Source of the DNA: Bacilli bacterium
GTDB taxonomy: Bacteria; Bacillota_I; Bacilli_A; RF39; UBA660
DNA: 44,395 bases
Assembly: GCA_016296185.1 (NCBI GenBank)
Contig: JAEDJT010000008.1
Span: 1-44,395, forward strand
Reading direction: 5' to 3'
Positions 8,919 through 17,117 of the stretch are shown here, one piece after another. How positions within the stretch are numbered: the stretch's first letter is position 1; each line of letters opens with the position of its first letter. Position numbers and translations under genes: made by a program. A model generated the notes under the pieces. The model was given only the letters and a program-made list of their open reading frames with translations. It was not told the DNA's origin and ran no database searches.

Positions 8919-9506
8919 ATGTTAAATTTTATTAATGAATATAAAGATATAATAGTAAATGTAGTATCTATAATATCTATAGCTTTATTTCTCTTAAGTG
9001 TTCAATTTAAAAAGAAAAAAGATATACTTATAGTACAAACATTATCATCTATTTGTTATATGATAGTTTATGCAATATTAGGTGCATTATCTGGTTGTAT
9101 AATAGAATTAGTAGAACAATCAAAAAACTTAGTATTTATAGGATACGAAAAGAAAAATAAAGAAATACCATTATATGCATTATTAGTGTTCATATTTATG
9201 TTAGTAATAATAACAATATTTACATATGATGGATGGAATTCAGCTATACCACTAGCAATTTATATTTTATATTTCTTATCATCATATTTTAAAAATCCAA
9301 AACACATAAGAACAACAATGATTCTATGTGCAATGATATGGATGGTGTATAACTATACTATTGGTGCAAAATTAATGATTATTGGTAATGTATTAGAAAT
9401 AATATCAGCTATTGTTTCATTAATAAGATATGATATGAGATTAGAAAAAAAGAAATCAACAAAAAAGAAACAAACTGAAAAGAAAACTAAAAAAGGAACT
9501 AAATAG
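8919..9506 (+). CDS. YgjV-like integral membrane protein
   Basis: A 195-residue protein with about five or six membrane segments, resembling the YgjV family of inner membrane proteins of unknown function (paired helices, SGCIIELVEQSKN between helices, FFLSSYFKNPKHIR-like loop). The last 25 residues are Lys/Thr-rich and cytoplasmic. GGTGAAGTAAT before the ATG gives the start. The 3' end of the gene forms part of a terminator, which partly dictates the Lys-rich C-terminus. The family call comes from overall pattern only. Confidence 0.6.
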   Translation: MLNFINEYKDIIVNVVSIISIALFLLSVQFKKKKDILIVQTLSSICYMIVYAILGALSGCIIELVEQSKNLVFIGYEKKNKEIPLYALLVFIFMLVIITIFTYDGWNSAIPLAIYILYFLSSYFKNPKHIRTTMILCAMIWMVYNYTIGAKLMIIGNVLEIISAIVSLIRYDMRLEKKKSTKKKQTEKKTKKGTK

Positions 9507-9516
9507 TTTCTTTTTT
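9491..9516 (+). terminator. Intrinsic terminator overlapping the YgjV-like stop codon
   Basis: AAAAGGAACT / AGTTTCTTTT with one G-T pair and an AAAT loop. The TAG stop (9504-9506) spans the loop and right arm. Confidence 0.75.
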
Positions 9517-9518
9517 AA

Positions 9519-9527
9519 TGTTATAAT
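9519..9527 (+). promoter_or_regulatory. Extended -10 for the 318-residue membrane protein gene
   Basis: TGTTATAAT begins three bases after the terminator T run and ends 17 bases before the ATG. Confidence 0.6.
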
Positions 9528-9544
9528 AAACTTAGGTGATTTAA

Positions 9545-10501
9545 ATGAAAAAATTTTTAAAAGTTGTTGGAAAAACTATCTTAGTATTATTTGCTTTAAC
9601 ATTAACAATTGTTCTAGTAGGATTAACTACAGCATATTCATGTAGAAATATAGCTAAAAAACATATTAATGAACAATATATAAGAGAAACAATAAATAAA
9701 ATAGATTACGGTGAATTTCTTAAAGAAGAATTACCTATGGATGAAATAAAAAAAGAATTACAAGAATCTAATATTGATCCTGAAATAGTAGATAAAATAC
9801 TAGAACAAGAAATAATAAACGAAGGAATGGATACCATTATTAACTATTCAATAGATTATATTGTCTACGGTAAAGAATTTGATAAAACAATTTATTCTGA
9901 AGAAAGTATTAATAAATATTTTGATGATAATATAGATGAAGCAATTGAAGAAATAAATAAAATATCTGAAGAAGAAATAACAGAAAAAGAAAAACAAGAA
10001 ATAGTAAATGTAGCTCATCAATATAGTGGAAAACTATCAGAAGAAATAGATAAAGCAGTTATTGAAATAGAAAATTCTCTAGAAGATACAGATGAATATA
10101 AAGAATTAGAAAGATTCCAACATGGAATGAATAGATTAAATGATATATTAGATTTTGCATATGGAAATCTTGTAACAATGGCATTATTATTTGTAATATT
10201 AGTAGTTATGTTACTAATAGCAGCTTCTAGAAGAAGTATTGTTAATAGCTTATCATGGAGTGGTGTAGCATTTATAATAACAGGTATATTATTTATGTTA
10301 ATAAGTGTAAGTGGAGAAATATTCATACATGAACTATTTACTAACGAAGTACCAAAATATGCTATTGATATGATAAAAACTGTATTTAATAATGTAAAAG
10401 ATTCAATTAATGCTGAATCAATAAAAAACACTATTATAGGAATATTATTAATATCATCTAGAATAATAATTAAAAAAAGTAAGAAAAAAGAATTAATTTA
10501 A
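9545..10501 (+). CDS. Uncharacterised membrane protein with large acidic external region
   Basis: A 318-residue protein I do not recognise. It has an N-terminal membrane segment (about 12-32), a long Glu/Lys-rich, probably helical and extracytoplasmic region (35-205), then two membrane segments (about 207-228 and 235-258), a short loop, and an amphipathic C-terminal part ending in a Lys-rich tail. No catalytic motif is visible. The start follows AGGTGAT. It stands as a single unit between two terminators. Confidence 0.75.
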   Translation: MKKFLKVVGKTILVLFALTLTIVLVGLTTAYSCRNIAKKHINEQYIRETINKIDYGEFLKEELPMDEIKKELQESNIDPEIVDKILEQEIINEGMDTIINYSIDYIVYGKEFDKTIYSEESINKYFDDNIDEAIEEINKISEEEITEKEKQEIVNVAHQYSGKLSEEIDKAVIEIENSLEDTDEYKELERFQHGMNRLNDILDFAYGNLVTMALLFVILVVMLLIAASRRSIVNSLSWSGVAFIITGILFMLISVSGEIFIHELFTNEVPKYAIDMIKTVFNNVKDSINAESIKNTIIGILLISSRIIIKKSKKKELI

Positions 10502-10512
10502 TTCTTTTTTTT
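10484..10512 (+). terminator. Intrinsic terminator overlapping the stop codon
   Basis: Near-perfect palindrome around AAAAAAGAATTAA / TTAATTCTTTTTT. The TAA stop at 10499-10501 is inside it. Confidence 0.75.
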
Positions 10513-10515
10513 ATA

Positions 10516-10524
10516 TGTTATAAT
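10516..10524 (+). promoter_or_regulatory. Extended -10 for the LysR gene
   Basis: TGTTATAAT directly follows the terminator T run; the ATG is 16 bases after it. Confidence 0.6.
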
Positions 10525-10540
10525 AAATTTAGGTGGTTTT

Positions 10541-11434
10541 ATGTATAAGTCTAATATAAATTTTAATCTATATAAAACATTTTATGATGTAGCAATATAT
10601 GGAAGCATATCAAAAGCTGCAGTAATGAATTATACATCACAACCAGCTATAAGTAGATCAATTAAACAATTAGAAGGAGAATTAAATACACAATTATTCT
10701 TTAGAAATAAAAAAGGTATAGAATTAACAGAAAAAGGAAAAGAATTATTCTTTTTTGTAGAACAAAGTTATAATGCATTAATGCTAGCAGAAAGAAGCAT
10801 GTTAGAGAATAAACAATTAGATAAAGGAAAATTATCTATTGGTATTCCATCACATATCGCAACTTTCTATATCTTTGATGCTATAGATAAATTTCATAAA
10901 GAAAATCCTAATATAGAAATAAGTATTATATCTAAAACAACAAAAGGATTACTTGAATTATTAAGATCACATGAAATAGATTTTATGATAGATTCTAATC
11001 CAATTAAATGTCATGACAAAGATGTAAAGATAAAACATATTGAAGATTTCCATAATACATTTATTGTAAGTGAAGACTTTGACATATCTAAAATAAAAAC
11101 AGTTAAAGACCTAGAAAACTATACATTGATATTACCAATAAAAGGTACAGCAAACCGTAATAATCTAGATGAATATTTCATTCGTAACAATGTTAATGTA
11201 AACAATATTATTAATATACATACAACAGAAGTTATAGTAGGTGCTGTAAAAAGAAGTTTAGGTATAGGTTATGTTATTAGAGAATTAGTAGAAGATGAAA
11301 TAAAAAAAGGAATATATAAAGAAATAAAACTAGATAATTTACCTAGTACAGGAATAAGTTTAGTTTACATTCCAGAATATATTACAACTTCACCAAAAGA
11401 ATTCTTAAATAAATACTACGATATAGAGCTATAA
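10541..11434 (+). CDS. LysR-family transcriptional regulator
   Basis: A 297-residue protein with the N-terminal winged helix-turn-helix of LysR regulators: FYDVAIYGSISKAAV, then SQPAISRSIKQLEGEL and QLFFRNKKGIELTEKG. Residues ~90-295 form the effector-binding domain of periplasmic-binding-protein type. LysR regulators bind DNA as tetramers and usually control nearby genes in response to a small molecule; the effector here is unknown. The ribosome-binding site is AGGTGG. A candidate operator lies downstream in the promoter of the next gene (11465-11494), but nothing links it to this regulator. Confidence 0.9.
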   Translation: MYKSNINFNLYKTFYDVAIYGSISKAAVMNYTSQPAISRSIKQLEGELNTQLFFRNKKGIELTEKGKELFFFVEQSYNALMLAERSMLENKQLDKGKLSIGIPSHIATFYIFDAIDKFHKENPNIEISIISKTTKGLLELLRSHEIDFMIDSNPIKCHDKDVKIKHIEDFHNTFIVSEDFDISKIKTVKDLENYTLILPIKGTANRNNLDEYFIRNNVNVNNIINIHTTEVIVGAVKRSLGIGYVIRELVEDEIKKGIYKEIKLDNLPSTGISLVYIPEYITTSPKEFLNKYYDIEL

Positions 11435-11453
11435 AAAAGCTCTTTATTTTTTT
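11425..11453 (+). terminator. Intrinsic terminator at the end of the LysR gene
   Basis: AGAGCT / AGCTCT stem with an ATAAAAA loop that contains the stop codon, then TTTATTTTTTT. Confidence 0.75.
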
Positions 11454-11464
11454 GTCAATACACT

Positions 11465-11494
11465 TTTACATATCAATTTTGATATATTTACTAT
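11465..11494 (+). promoter_or_regulatory. Promoter with inverted repeat in its spacer
   Basis: TTTACA (11465-11470) and TACTAT (11489-11494) are 18 bases apart. The spacer holds a perfect 7-2-7 inverted repeat, ATATCAA-TT-TTGATAT (11470-11485), which is where a repressor would block polymerase. The transcript would have a leader of about 60 bases. Confidence 0.4.
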
Positions 11495-11561
11495 ACATTT
11501 AAAGTATTTTAAATTTTATAAATATTTTTGTATCATTAAGATAGGAAAGAGGTAGAGAAAG

Positions 11562-11876
11562 ATGAGAGTATATCAATTAAAGGTAGAGGGAATTGATATG
11601 ATGCTAGAACCAGTATTTGCATCAAGAGAAAAAGCAGAGGAGTATATTAGAAATAAATATCTAAATAGAAAGATATCTATTAAACAAACTAATATTGAAC
11701 CGTCAGAATATGTTTATAGAATATTAGTATCTGATAGTGAAGGATATGAACTAAAAGAAGAAATTTATACAAACTTAGATACTGCAAAAGAAAATATTGT
11801 TGCAGATAATGAAAAAGTAGTAAAAGAAAATATTTTAAAAGATTCAGTAAAAACAATTGAATTATCAGAAGTATAA
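11562..11876 (+). CDS. Small uncharacterised protein (104 residues)
   Basis: A soluble 104-residue protein rich in Glu and Lys that I do not recognise. It appears to contain two weak copies of a beta-strand plus helix unit: VFASREKAEEYIRNKY near residue 20 and IYTNLDTAKENIVADN near residue 75, resembling small alpha/beta domains that follow a 'value plus flanking helix' pattern. GAAAGAGGTAGAGAAAG precedes the ATG. It has its own promoter with an inverted repeat in the spacer, suggesting regulated expression. There is no clear terminator before trmB. Confidence 0.65.
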   Translation: MRVYQLKVEGIDMMLEPVFASREKAEEYIRNKYLNRKISIKQTNIEPSEYVYRILVSDSEGYELKEEIYTNLDTAKENIVADNEKVVKENILKDSVKTIELSEV

Positions 11877-11898
11877 TTTTACCAATTATATATGTATG

Positions 11899-11907
11899 TG
11901 TTATAAT
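11899..11907 (+). promoter_or_regulatory. Extended -10 for trmB
   Basis: TGTTATAAT, 22 bases before the trmB ATG. Confidence 0.55.
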
Positions 11908-11929
11908 ACCTTCGAGGACGTGATTATAC

Positions 11930-12568
11930 ATGGAATATGTACAATTTAAAAATGCAGACAAAATAATAGGAAAGAGTCCATATCTAGTACCTAATCCTAC
12001 TAAATATAAAAATAAATGGGCACAATTATTTAAAAACAATAACCCTATATGTTTAGAATTAGGAATGGGTAGAGGAGAATTTATCATTAGTATGGCAAAA
12101 GCACATCCTAATATAAATTATATTGGTTTAGAAATTTCAGAACATCAAATGGTAAAATGTGTAGAAAAATTATCAACACAAAAAATACCTAATCTTTTAT
12201 TAATAAATGCTGATGCAAGAGAAATAGATAATATATTCGGAAAAGAAATAGATACAATATATTTAACATTCTCTGAACCATGGCCTAAAAAGATAGATGA
12301 AAAGAAGAGATTTACACATGTAAGTTATTTAAAATTATATGATAAAATATTTAAGAAACATAAACATATTATTTTAAAAACAGATAATAAAGGATTATTT
12401 GCTTATTCATTAGAACAATTATCACAATATTGGTATGTATTTGATAGAATAAGTTTAGATTTACATCATGATGAAAATCCAATTCAAAACTTTATGACTG
12501 ATTTTGAAAAAGAATATTTCAAAGAAGGAAGACCTATATATTATGTAGATGCTTCATTTGATAACTAG
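11930..12568 (+). CDS. trmB: tRNA (guanine-N7)-methyltransferase TrmB
   Basis: A 212-residue SAM-dependent methyltransferase that makes m7G46 in tRNA variable loops. Family features visible include the N-terminal NPTKYKNKWAQLF segment, SAM motif I LELGMGRGEF, IGLEISEHQMVKC, LTFSEPWPKKIDEKKRFTH with the conserved PWPK block, and IILKTDNKGLFAYSLEQL. The length is normal for the family. It acts in the cytoplasm as a monomer in Firmicutes. The start follows GAGGACGTGAT. It is flanked by its own promoter and terminator. Confidence 0.95.
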   Translation: MEYVQFKNADKIIGKSPYLVPNPTKYKNKWAQLFKNNNPICLELGMGRGEFIISMAKAHPNINYIGLEISEHQMVKCVEKLSTQKIPNLLLINADAREIDNIFGKEIDTIYLTFSEPWPKKIDEKKRFTHVSYLKLYDKIFKKHKHIILKTDNKGLFAYSLEQLSQYWYVFDRISLDLHHDENPIQNFMTDFEKEYFKEGRPIYYVDASFDN

Positions 12569-12593
12569 AAAGATGAATTAATTCATCTTTTTT
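12569..12593 (+). terminator. Intrinsic terminator after trmB
   Basis: Perfect palindromic stem AAAGATGAAT / ATTCATCTTT immediately after the TAG stop, then a T run. Confidence 0.8.
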
Positions 12594-12596
12594 ATA

Positions 12597-12605
12597 TGTT
12601 ATAAT
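12597..12605 (+). promoter_or_regulatory. Extended -10 for the FGase-like gene
   Basis: TGTTATAAT a few bases after the trmB terminator, with the ATG 15 bases further on. Confidence 0.6.
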
Positions 12606-12620
12606 ATTAATGGTGGTAGT

Positions 12621-13232
12621 ATGAAAGAACAATTACTAAAATATGAAAATAAAGAAATAAAAGATTCAATATATTATAAAGAAGGAACAATTCCTATATT
12701 ATTATCTTCACCTCATACAATGGAACAAATAAAAGAAGATGGAAATATAAAATTACCCGAACCATTTACTAAAGCAATAAATATGTATATATCTAATACA
12801 TTAGATACATATTCAATAATAAAAATAAACGATACAGGTATTGATCCTAATAGTGAAACAGAAGAAGAATATAAAAATAAAATACTAGATATTATAAAAG
12901 ACAATAATATAAAGTTAGTAATTGACATTCATGGAGCTTCTATAAATAGAGAATTTGATATAGAATTAGGAACATTAAATAACTTATCAGCTGATTATTC
13001 AACTATAAAAGAATTAAAAGAGGCATTTATTGAACATGGTATAACAAATATTGAAATAAACAATCCATTTAAAGGTGGAGGAATAACAAAAACAATATAT
13101 GGAAATACAAATATAGATGTAATCCAAATAGAAATAAATAGAAAATATAGAAATATAGAAAATCTAGAAAAAATAGAAACATTAATTGAATCAATAATTA
13201 GTTTTATTAAACAATATACAAATGTGTTATAA
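12621..13232 (+). CDS. N-formylglutamate amidohydrolase-like protein
   Basis: A 203-residue protein resembling the N-formylglutamate amidohydrolase (HutG-type) family. Candidate zinc and catalytic positions are the SSPHT segment (His32), IDIHGAS (Asp and His), and IQIEINRKYR near the C-terminus, which parallels the conserved Glu-x-Asn block. The family hydrolyses amide bonds of N-formyl- or related N-acyl amino acids. No histidine-degradation genes are nearby, so the substrate is uncertain. The last codons and stop TAA are part of the extended -10 of the next gene. Confidence 0.7.
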   Translation: MKEQLLKYENKEIKDSIYYKEGTIPILLSSPHTMEQIKEDGNIKLPEPFTKAINMYISNTLDTYSIIKINDTGIDPNSETEEEYKNKILDIIKDNNIKLVIDIHGASINREFDIELGTLNNLSADYSTIKELKEAFIEHGITNIEINNPFKGGGITKTIYGNTNIDVIQIEINRKYRNIENLEKIETLIESIISFIKQYTNVL

Positions 13233-13233
13233 T
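13225..13233 (+). promoter_or_regulatory. Extended -10 built across the upstream stop codon
   Basis: TGTTATAAT spans the final Val-Leu-stop codons (GTG TTA TAA) of the preceding gene. The next ATG is 15 bases downstream. Confidence 0.6.
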
Positions 13234-13248
13234 GAAATAGGTGATAAC

Positions 13249-13686
13249 ATGAAAACAAATAAAGAATTAATAATAGCTATATGCGTAGGAATAATAATGG
13301 TAGCATTCTGCTTATTTATGGTATTTGGTAAAGGATTAATGAAACTAGATACATCAAATTTAAAAGTATATAAACTAAATGAAATACCAGGAGTAGATTT
13401 AGAAGATGAAACTATACCTGATGAAGAAAAGTATGTATACACAGAATGTAGTGTAGCTCCTCAAGACAAAGAATTTATTTTAAAACAATTTAATACAGTA
13501 ATAGCATTTAAAATAGAACAAACAAAAGCTGGAGCTAATATAAAAGGTAACTATAAAATAGTTAATGGAGAAGACTTTATAGCATTTGATGGTTCAGAAA
13601 CACACGAAATATATAGTAGTAAAACTAATAGAGTACACTCTTATAACAACGAAATATATGAAAAAGTTATAAATGCATGCAAATAG
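13249..13686 (+). CDS. Uncharacterised membrane-anchored exported protein (145 residues)
   Basis: Begins with a signal-anchor (residues ~6-28) followed by about 115 extracytoplasmic residues. I recognise no family. Two cysteines, one in ECSVAP and one three residues from the end (NACK), could form a disulfide. An earlier in-frame ATG at 13222 lies inside the promoter and the preceding gene; the ATG at 13249 follows AGGTGAT. The stop codon is inside the left arm of the terminator. Confidence 0.7.
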   Translation: MKTNKELIIAICVGIIMVAFCLFMVFGKGLMKLDTSNLKVYKLNEIPGVDLEDETIPDEEKYVYTECSVAPQDKEFILKQFNTVIAFKIEQTKAGANIKGNYKIVNGEDFIAFDGSETHEIYSSKTNRVHSYNNEIYEKVINACK

Positions 13687-13711
13687 TACATTCAAATGTA
13701 CTATTTTAATT
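13681..13711 (+). terminator. Intrinsic terminator containing the stop codon
   Basis: AAATAGTACATT / AATGTACTATTT stem, then TTAATTT. The TAG stop (13684-13686) is in the left arm. Confidence 0.75.
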
Positions 13712-13739
13712 TGCCAAAAATTAATTAATAAACTATAAT
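13711..13739 (+). promoter_or_regulatory. Sigma-A promoter for the 347-residue protein gene
   Basis: TTGCCA (13711-13716), a 17-base spacer and TATAAT (13734-13739). This is one of the few promoters here with a good -35. Confidence 0.65.
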
Positions 13740-13767
13740 ACATTCTTGAAAAAAAGGAAGAATATAT

Positions 13768-14811
13768 ATGTTTTGGCACAAAAAAAAGAAAGAACCAGTT
13801 GAAATAAAAAAACAAGAAATAAAACCACTACCTGTATTAACATATAGTAGATATGAAAACATTATTATAGACGACAAATTTATATATGATAATGAAGAAT
13901 TAACTGGTGACTTATATTACGATATATATACAATTTATAATATTGATGATGGACATAATTCAAAAAAATATCTTAGTGAACCATCAGAAGATAATATATT
14001 AAGAATAAAGAATAATCATGATATAAAATTAATAAAAACTAAAAAAGGATATGAAATATCTAATGGAAGACACAGATTATTATATTTAAAATCTTTATAT
14101 CAACTAACAAAATTATTAAAAGGAAACAATAATCAAGAATTTGATAATAATAACTTTAAAGTAACACTACTTGTAGAATATAAATTAGAAGATGAAAGAA
14201 TAAATCATATACTTGATAAACTAAAAAGTATTTTCCCTGGAATGAAAGCTTACAAAGTAAATCCATATGACGATAATCCAGTTATATTTATATATATTAA
14301 TAGAACAACATATTTAATTCATAACTATGAAGAATTAGTAGATTTTATATCAAATATGGAAAAATACAAATACTTAACAAGAACAAAAAAAGATGATACA
14401 GATTATGATGAACTAATAATAAGTATGTATAAAATACTTGGAACAAAACTATATGAATTAAGTATTTTAGATGTAATTAATTATCTAGAACTAAATAATA
14501 TGATAGATAAAGATCAAATAAACATTAATAAATTATACTACTCATTTAGATTATTATTAGATGGAGTACATCAAAAAATATTAAGAGGACAATCAATATT
14601 AGATTTAAATCTAGATTTCATATTATTCTCTAAAAAATACCGTTTAGGATCAGAACTAATGGTAATAATTAATAACAAAATAGATGATATAAATTCAAGT
14701 AATTTAATATCTATATTAAGAAGTTATCCTCAATATGATGAATATACAGATTCATATTTATTAGAATCATTAAATACTAATAGCGATTTTAAATCACTAA
14801 AACTAAAATAA
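13768..14811 (+). CDS. Uncharacterised protein with a ParB-like NGRHRL motif
   Basis: A 347-residue soluble protein with a Lys-rich N-terminus. Around residues 85-110 the sequence KKGYEISNGRHRLLYLKSLY resembles the G-x-H-R core of ParB/sulfiredoxin-like domains (strand, then 'xxGxHRxxA' and a helix). The remainder is mixed alpha/beta and Asn/Lys-rich with no further recognised motif. There is no par or noc partner gene next to it, so a role in chromosome segregation cannot be claimed. GGAAGAATATAT precedes the ATG. Only the small core motif supports the assignment. Confidence 0.55.
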   Translation: MFWHKKKKEPVEIKKQEIKPLPVLTYSRYENIIIDDKFIYDNEELTGDLYYDIYTIYNIDDGHNSKKYLSEPSEDNILRIKNNHDIKLIKTKKGYEISNGRHRLLYLKSLYQLTKLLKGNNNQEFDNNNFKVTLLVEYKLEDERINHILDKLKSIFPGMKAYKVNPYDDNPVIFIYINRTTYLIHNYEELVDFISNMEKYKYLTRTKKDDTDYDELIISMYKILGTKLYELSILDVINYLELNNMIDKDQININKLYYSFRLLLDGVHQKILRGQSILDLNLDFILFSKKYRLGSELMVIINNKIDDINSSNLISILRSYPQYDEYTDSYLLESLNTNSDFKSLKLK

Positions 14812-14820
14812 TGATATAAT
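14812..14820 (+). promoter_or_regulatory. Extended -10 for the 533-residue membrane protein gene
   Basis: TGATATAAT begins at the first base after the upstream stop codon, 20 bases before the next ATG. Confidence 0.55.
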
Positions 14821-14840
14821 AAACATAAGGAGAGATAGAA

Positions 14841-16442
14841 ATGAAAAGAATAATTAATATTTTAGTTACACTTATTGTAGCTGCACTAGTTTATTATTTT
14901 ACATTACCGGCATTAAACTTCCATAGTATTGGAATATATATCTATATTGGATTTATAGCAGTATTCTATGGTGTAATAAGCATGATAAATGATCCGAATG
15001 TAAAACTTGTTATGAAAGGAAAACAATTAAGATTTGAAGATAATGCGCCAATTCAATTATTTATAATAATCATCACAATTGTAGCAATAACAACATTAAT
15101 AGTTGTTGTTAACTTCTTCTCAGGACCAATCTTTAATGCATCAAAATATCAAAAAAGAATTTATGTAAATGAAGATTGTTCATTTGAAAATGATATTCCT
15201 GAAGTAAACTTTAATCACTTACCATTACTAGATAGAGATTCTTCTCAAGTATTAGGTGATAGAGTAATGGGACAAATGAATGACTTAGTAAGTCAATTCT
15301 ATGTTTCAAATATGTATACTCAAATTAACTATAATGATTCAATTATGAGAGTTACACCATTAGATTATGCAGATATCTTTAAATGGTTATCAAACAGAAA
15401 ACAAGGTGTACCTGGATACATTACAGTTAATAGTGTTAACGGTGAATCAAAATTAACAAGATTAGATAAAGGAATGAAATATACTCAATCAGCATATTTT
15501 AATGATAATCTATATCGTAAATTAAGATTTAAATATTTAACAGAAAACTTCGATAAAATATCATTTGAAATAGATAATGAAGGTAATCCATATTATATTA
15601 TTACAACAGTTAAATATGTTGGAGTAGGATTACGTGCTAAAGTATCTGGTGTTATTATCTTTAATCCAGTTACTGGAGAATCAACAAAATATAAAGTAGA
15701 AGATATTCCTGAATGGGTTGATGTAGCATATTCAGCCTCATTATTAATAGAACAAATAAATGACTGGGGACAATATAAAAATGGTTTCTGGAATAGTATG
15801 TTTGGTCAAAAGAATGTAGTAAGTACAACAGAAGGTTATAATTATTTAGCAATGAATGATGATATTTACTTATATACAGGAATTACAAGTGTTGTATCTG
15901 ATGAATCAAATTTAGGATTTATCTTATCAAATATGAGAACTGGTGAAACAAATTACTATTCAGTTGCTGGTGCAGAAGAATACAGTGCAATGAGTAGTGC
16001 AGAAGGACAAGTTCAAGATATGGGATATAAATCAACATTCCCATTATTAATCAATTTAAATGGAAATCCAACTTATGTAGTAAGTTTAAAAGATTCAAGT
16101 GGATTAGTAAAAATGTACGGATTCATAGATGTTAAAGATTATCAAAAAGTAGTAGTTACAGATAGTTCAAAAGGAATAAATGTAGCTAAAGATAATTATA
16201 TTCAAAATACAAAATCTGAAGTTAAAGATGAAGAATTAATTATTGAGGAAGTACAGGTTAAATCAATAAATACAGCAATAATTAATGGATATACATATTA
16301 CTATATAACTACTAATGATAAAAAGTTTAAATTATCAATAAGTCTTGGAGATAAGCTTGCATACATAAATATTGGTGATACAATAAAAATTGGATACTTT
16401 GAAACTGAAAAAGATATTAAAGAAGTTGAAAGATTATATTAA
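14841..16442 (+). CDS. Conserved membrane protein with large extracytoplasmic domain (unknown function)
   Basis: A 533-residue protein with three N-terminal hydrophobic segments (about 5-22, 30-50 and 72-95) and a ~430-residue domain after them. Sequence blocks such as EDIPEWVDVAYSA, QINDWGQYKNGFWNS, DDIYLYTGITSVVSDESN, GAEEYSAMSSAEG and KDSSGLVKMYG are distinctive. From memory I associate them with a family widespread in Firmicutes genomes and lacking a defined function. AAGGAGAG gives the start. It is followed at once by a terminator, so it is monocistronic. The GC of its codons is slightly higher than neighbours, consistent with decent expression. Confidence 0.75.
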   Translation: MKRIINILVTLIVAALVYYFTLPALNFHSIGIYIYIGFIAVFYGVISMINDPNVKLVMKGKQLRFEDNAPIQLFIIIITIVAITTLIVVVNFFSGPIFNASKYQKRIYVNEDCSFENDIPEVNFNHLPLLDRDSSQVLGDRVMGQMNDLVSQFYVSNMYTQINYNDSIMRVTPLDYADIFKWLSNRKQGVPGYITVNSVNGESKLTRLDKGMKYTQSAYFNDNLYRKLRFKYLTENFDKISFEIDNEGNPYYIITTVKYVGVGLRAKVSGVIIFNPVTGESTKYKVEDIPEWVDVAYSASLLIEQINDWGQYKNGFWNSMFGQKNVVSTTEGYNYLAMNDDIYLYTGITSVVSDESNLGFILSNMRTGETNYYSVAGAEEYSAMSSAEGQVQDMGYKSTFPLLINLNGNPTYVVSLKDSSGLVKMYGFIDVKDYQKVVVTDSSKGINVAKDNYIQNTKSEVKDEELIIEEVQVKSINTAIINGYTYYYITTNDKKFKLSISLGDKLAYINIGDTIKIGYFETEKDIKEVERLY

Positions 16443-16468
16443 AAAAGAGTATTTTATACTCTTTTTTT
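16441..16468 (+). terminator. Intrinsic terminator, near-copy of the one at 17118
   Basis: AAAAAAGAGTAT / ATACTCTTTTTTT with a TTT loop, starting in the stop codon. Confidence 0.85.
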
Positions 16469-16469
16469 G

Positions 16470-16478
16470 TGATATAAT
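16470..16478 (+). promoter_or_regulatory. Extended -10 for the pilin-like gene
   Basis: TGATATAAT two bases after the terminator T run, 29 bases before the ATG. Confidence 0.55.
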
Positions 16479-16507
16479 TAAAAAAAATATAAAAGTAGGT
16501 AGTGAAT

Positions 16508-16990
16508 ATGAAGGAATCGTATTGGGGTTATTGGTTAGTTATTCTAGGTATATTTATTATAGTAGTAATGATGCTTACACAAGATGCAACTACTATATCA
16601 TCACAAGATTATTATCAATTAAAAGAAGCAGCAAATGCAGCTGTATTAGATTCAATTGATTATGATTACTTTGCTGCAACTAACGATATTAGAATGCACA
16701 AAGAAGTATTTGTAGCAAACTTTCTAAAAAGATTTGTTCAATCAGTAGATGCAACTAATACATATAGAATTGATTTTATAGATTTATATGAATCACCACC
16801 AAAAGTAAGTGTTAGAGTTTCAACAAAATCAAATTCTTTCATGGTAGCTGGTGCTGGAGACTTAACTGACTTAGATGTTTCTAATTCAATAGATTTAATA
16901 ATTCAATATGATGGTAAAGGTCCAGACCAAATGAGTGATACTGATACAACAGTTGTTCAAGGATGTTCATATTATGGAACTGGTGGTTAA
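16508..16990 (+). CDS. Pilin-like/TadE-like exported protein, open up to the first of three in-frame TAA codons
   Basis: To the first stop this is 160 residues: a very short cytoplasmic N-terminus (MKESYWGYW), one hydrophobic helix (~10-27), then QLKEAANAAVLDSIDYDYF and a beta-rich domain ending VQGCSYYGTGG. A short N-tail, a single helix and an 'AANAAVLDS' segment resemble TadE-like or pseudopilin proteins, but this is weak. The ATG at 16508 has AGGT seven bases upstream; a GTG at 16502 is within that spacing. The same frame continues as a Gly/Ser/Ala-rich tail with TAA at 16988, 17009 and 17027, then stays open to a double stop at 17114-17119. So the gene is a truncated allele, a recoded gene or a decaying one. 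Confidence 0.65.
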   Translation: MKESYWGYWLVILGIFIIVVMMLTQDATTISSQDYYQLKEAANAAVLDSIDYDYFAATNDIRMHKEVFVANFLKRFVQSVDATNTYRIDFIDLYESPPKVSVRVSTKSNSFMVAGAGDLTDLDVSNSIDLIIQYDGKGPDQMSDTDTTVVQGCSYYGTGG

Positions 16991-17116
16991 AAAGGTAGCT
17001 CATCAGGATAATCTGGAGGGTCTGGTTAAGGTGCTGGTAACGGATCAGCCGGAGCTAATGGATCAAACATTACATGTAGTGCAACCGGTGGAGCTACATC
17101 CTGGAATAAAGTATAA
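16988..17116 (+). other. In-frame Gly/Ser-rich continuation with three ochre codons
   Basis: Reading on in the frame of the pilin-like gene gives: stop, K-G-S-S-S-G, stop, S-G-G-S-G, stop, then G-A-G-N-G-S-A-G-A-N-G-S-N-I-T-C-S-A-T-G-G-A-T-S-W-N-K-V and a double TAA. Each TAA directly follows a Gly codon and the three are 7 and 6 codons apart, matching a degenerate Gly/Ser repeat. Third positions are mostly A/T as in local genes, which supports this frame. A Cys in the tail (NITCSA) could pair with the Cys just before the first stop. No start site of its own is visible. Confidence 0.6.
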
Positions 17117-17117
17117 T

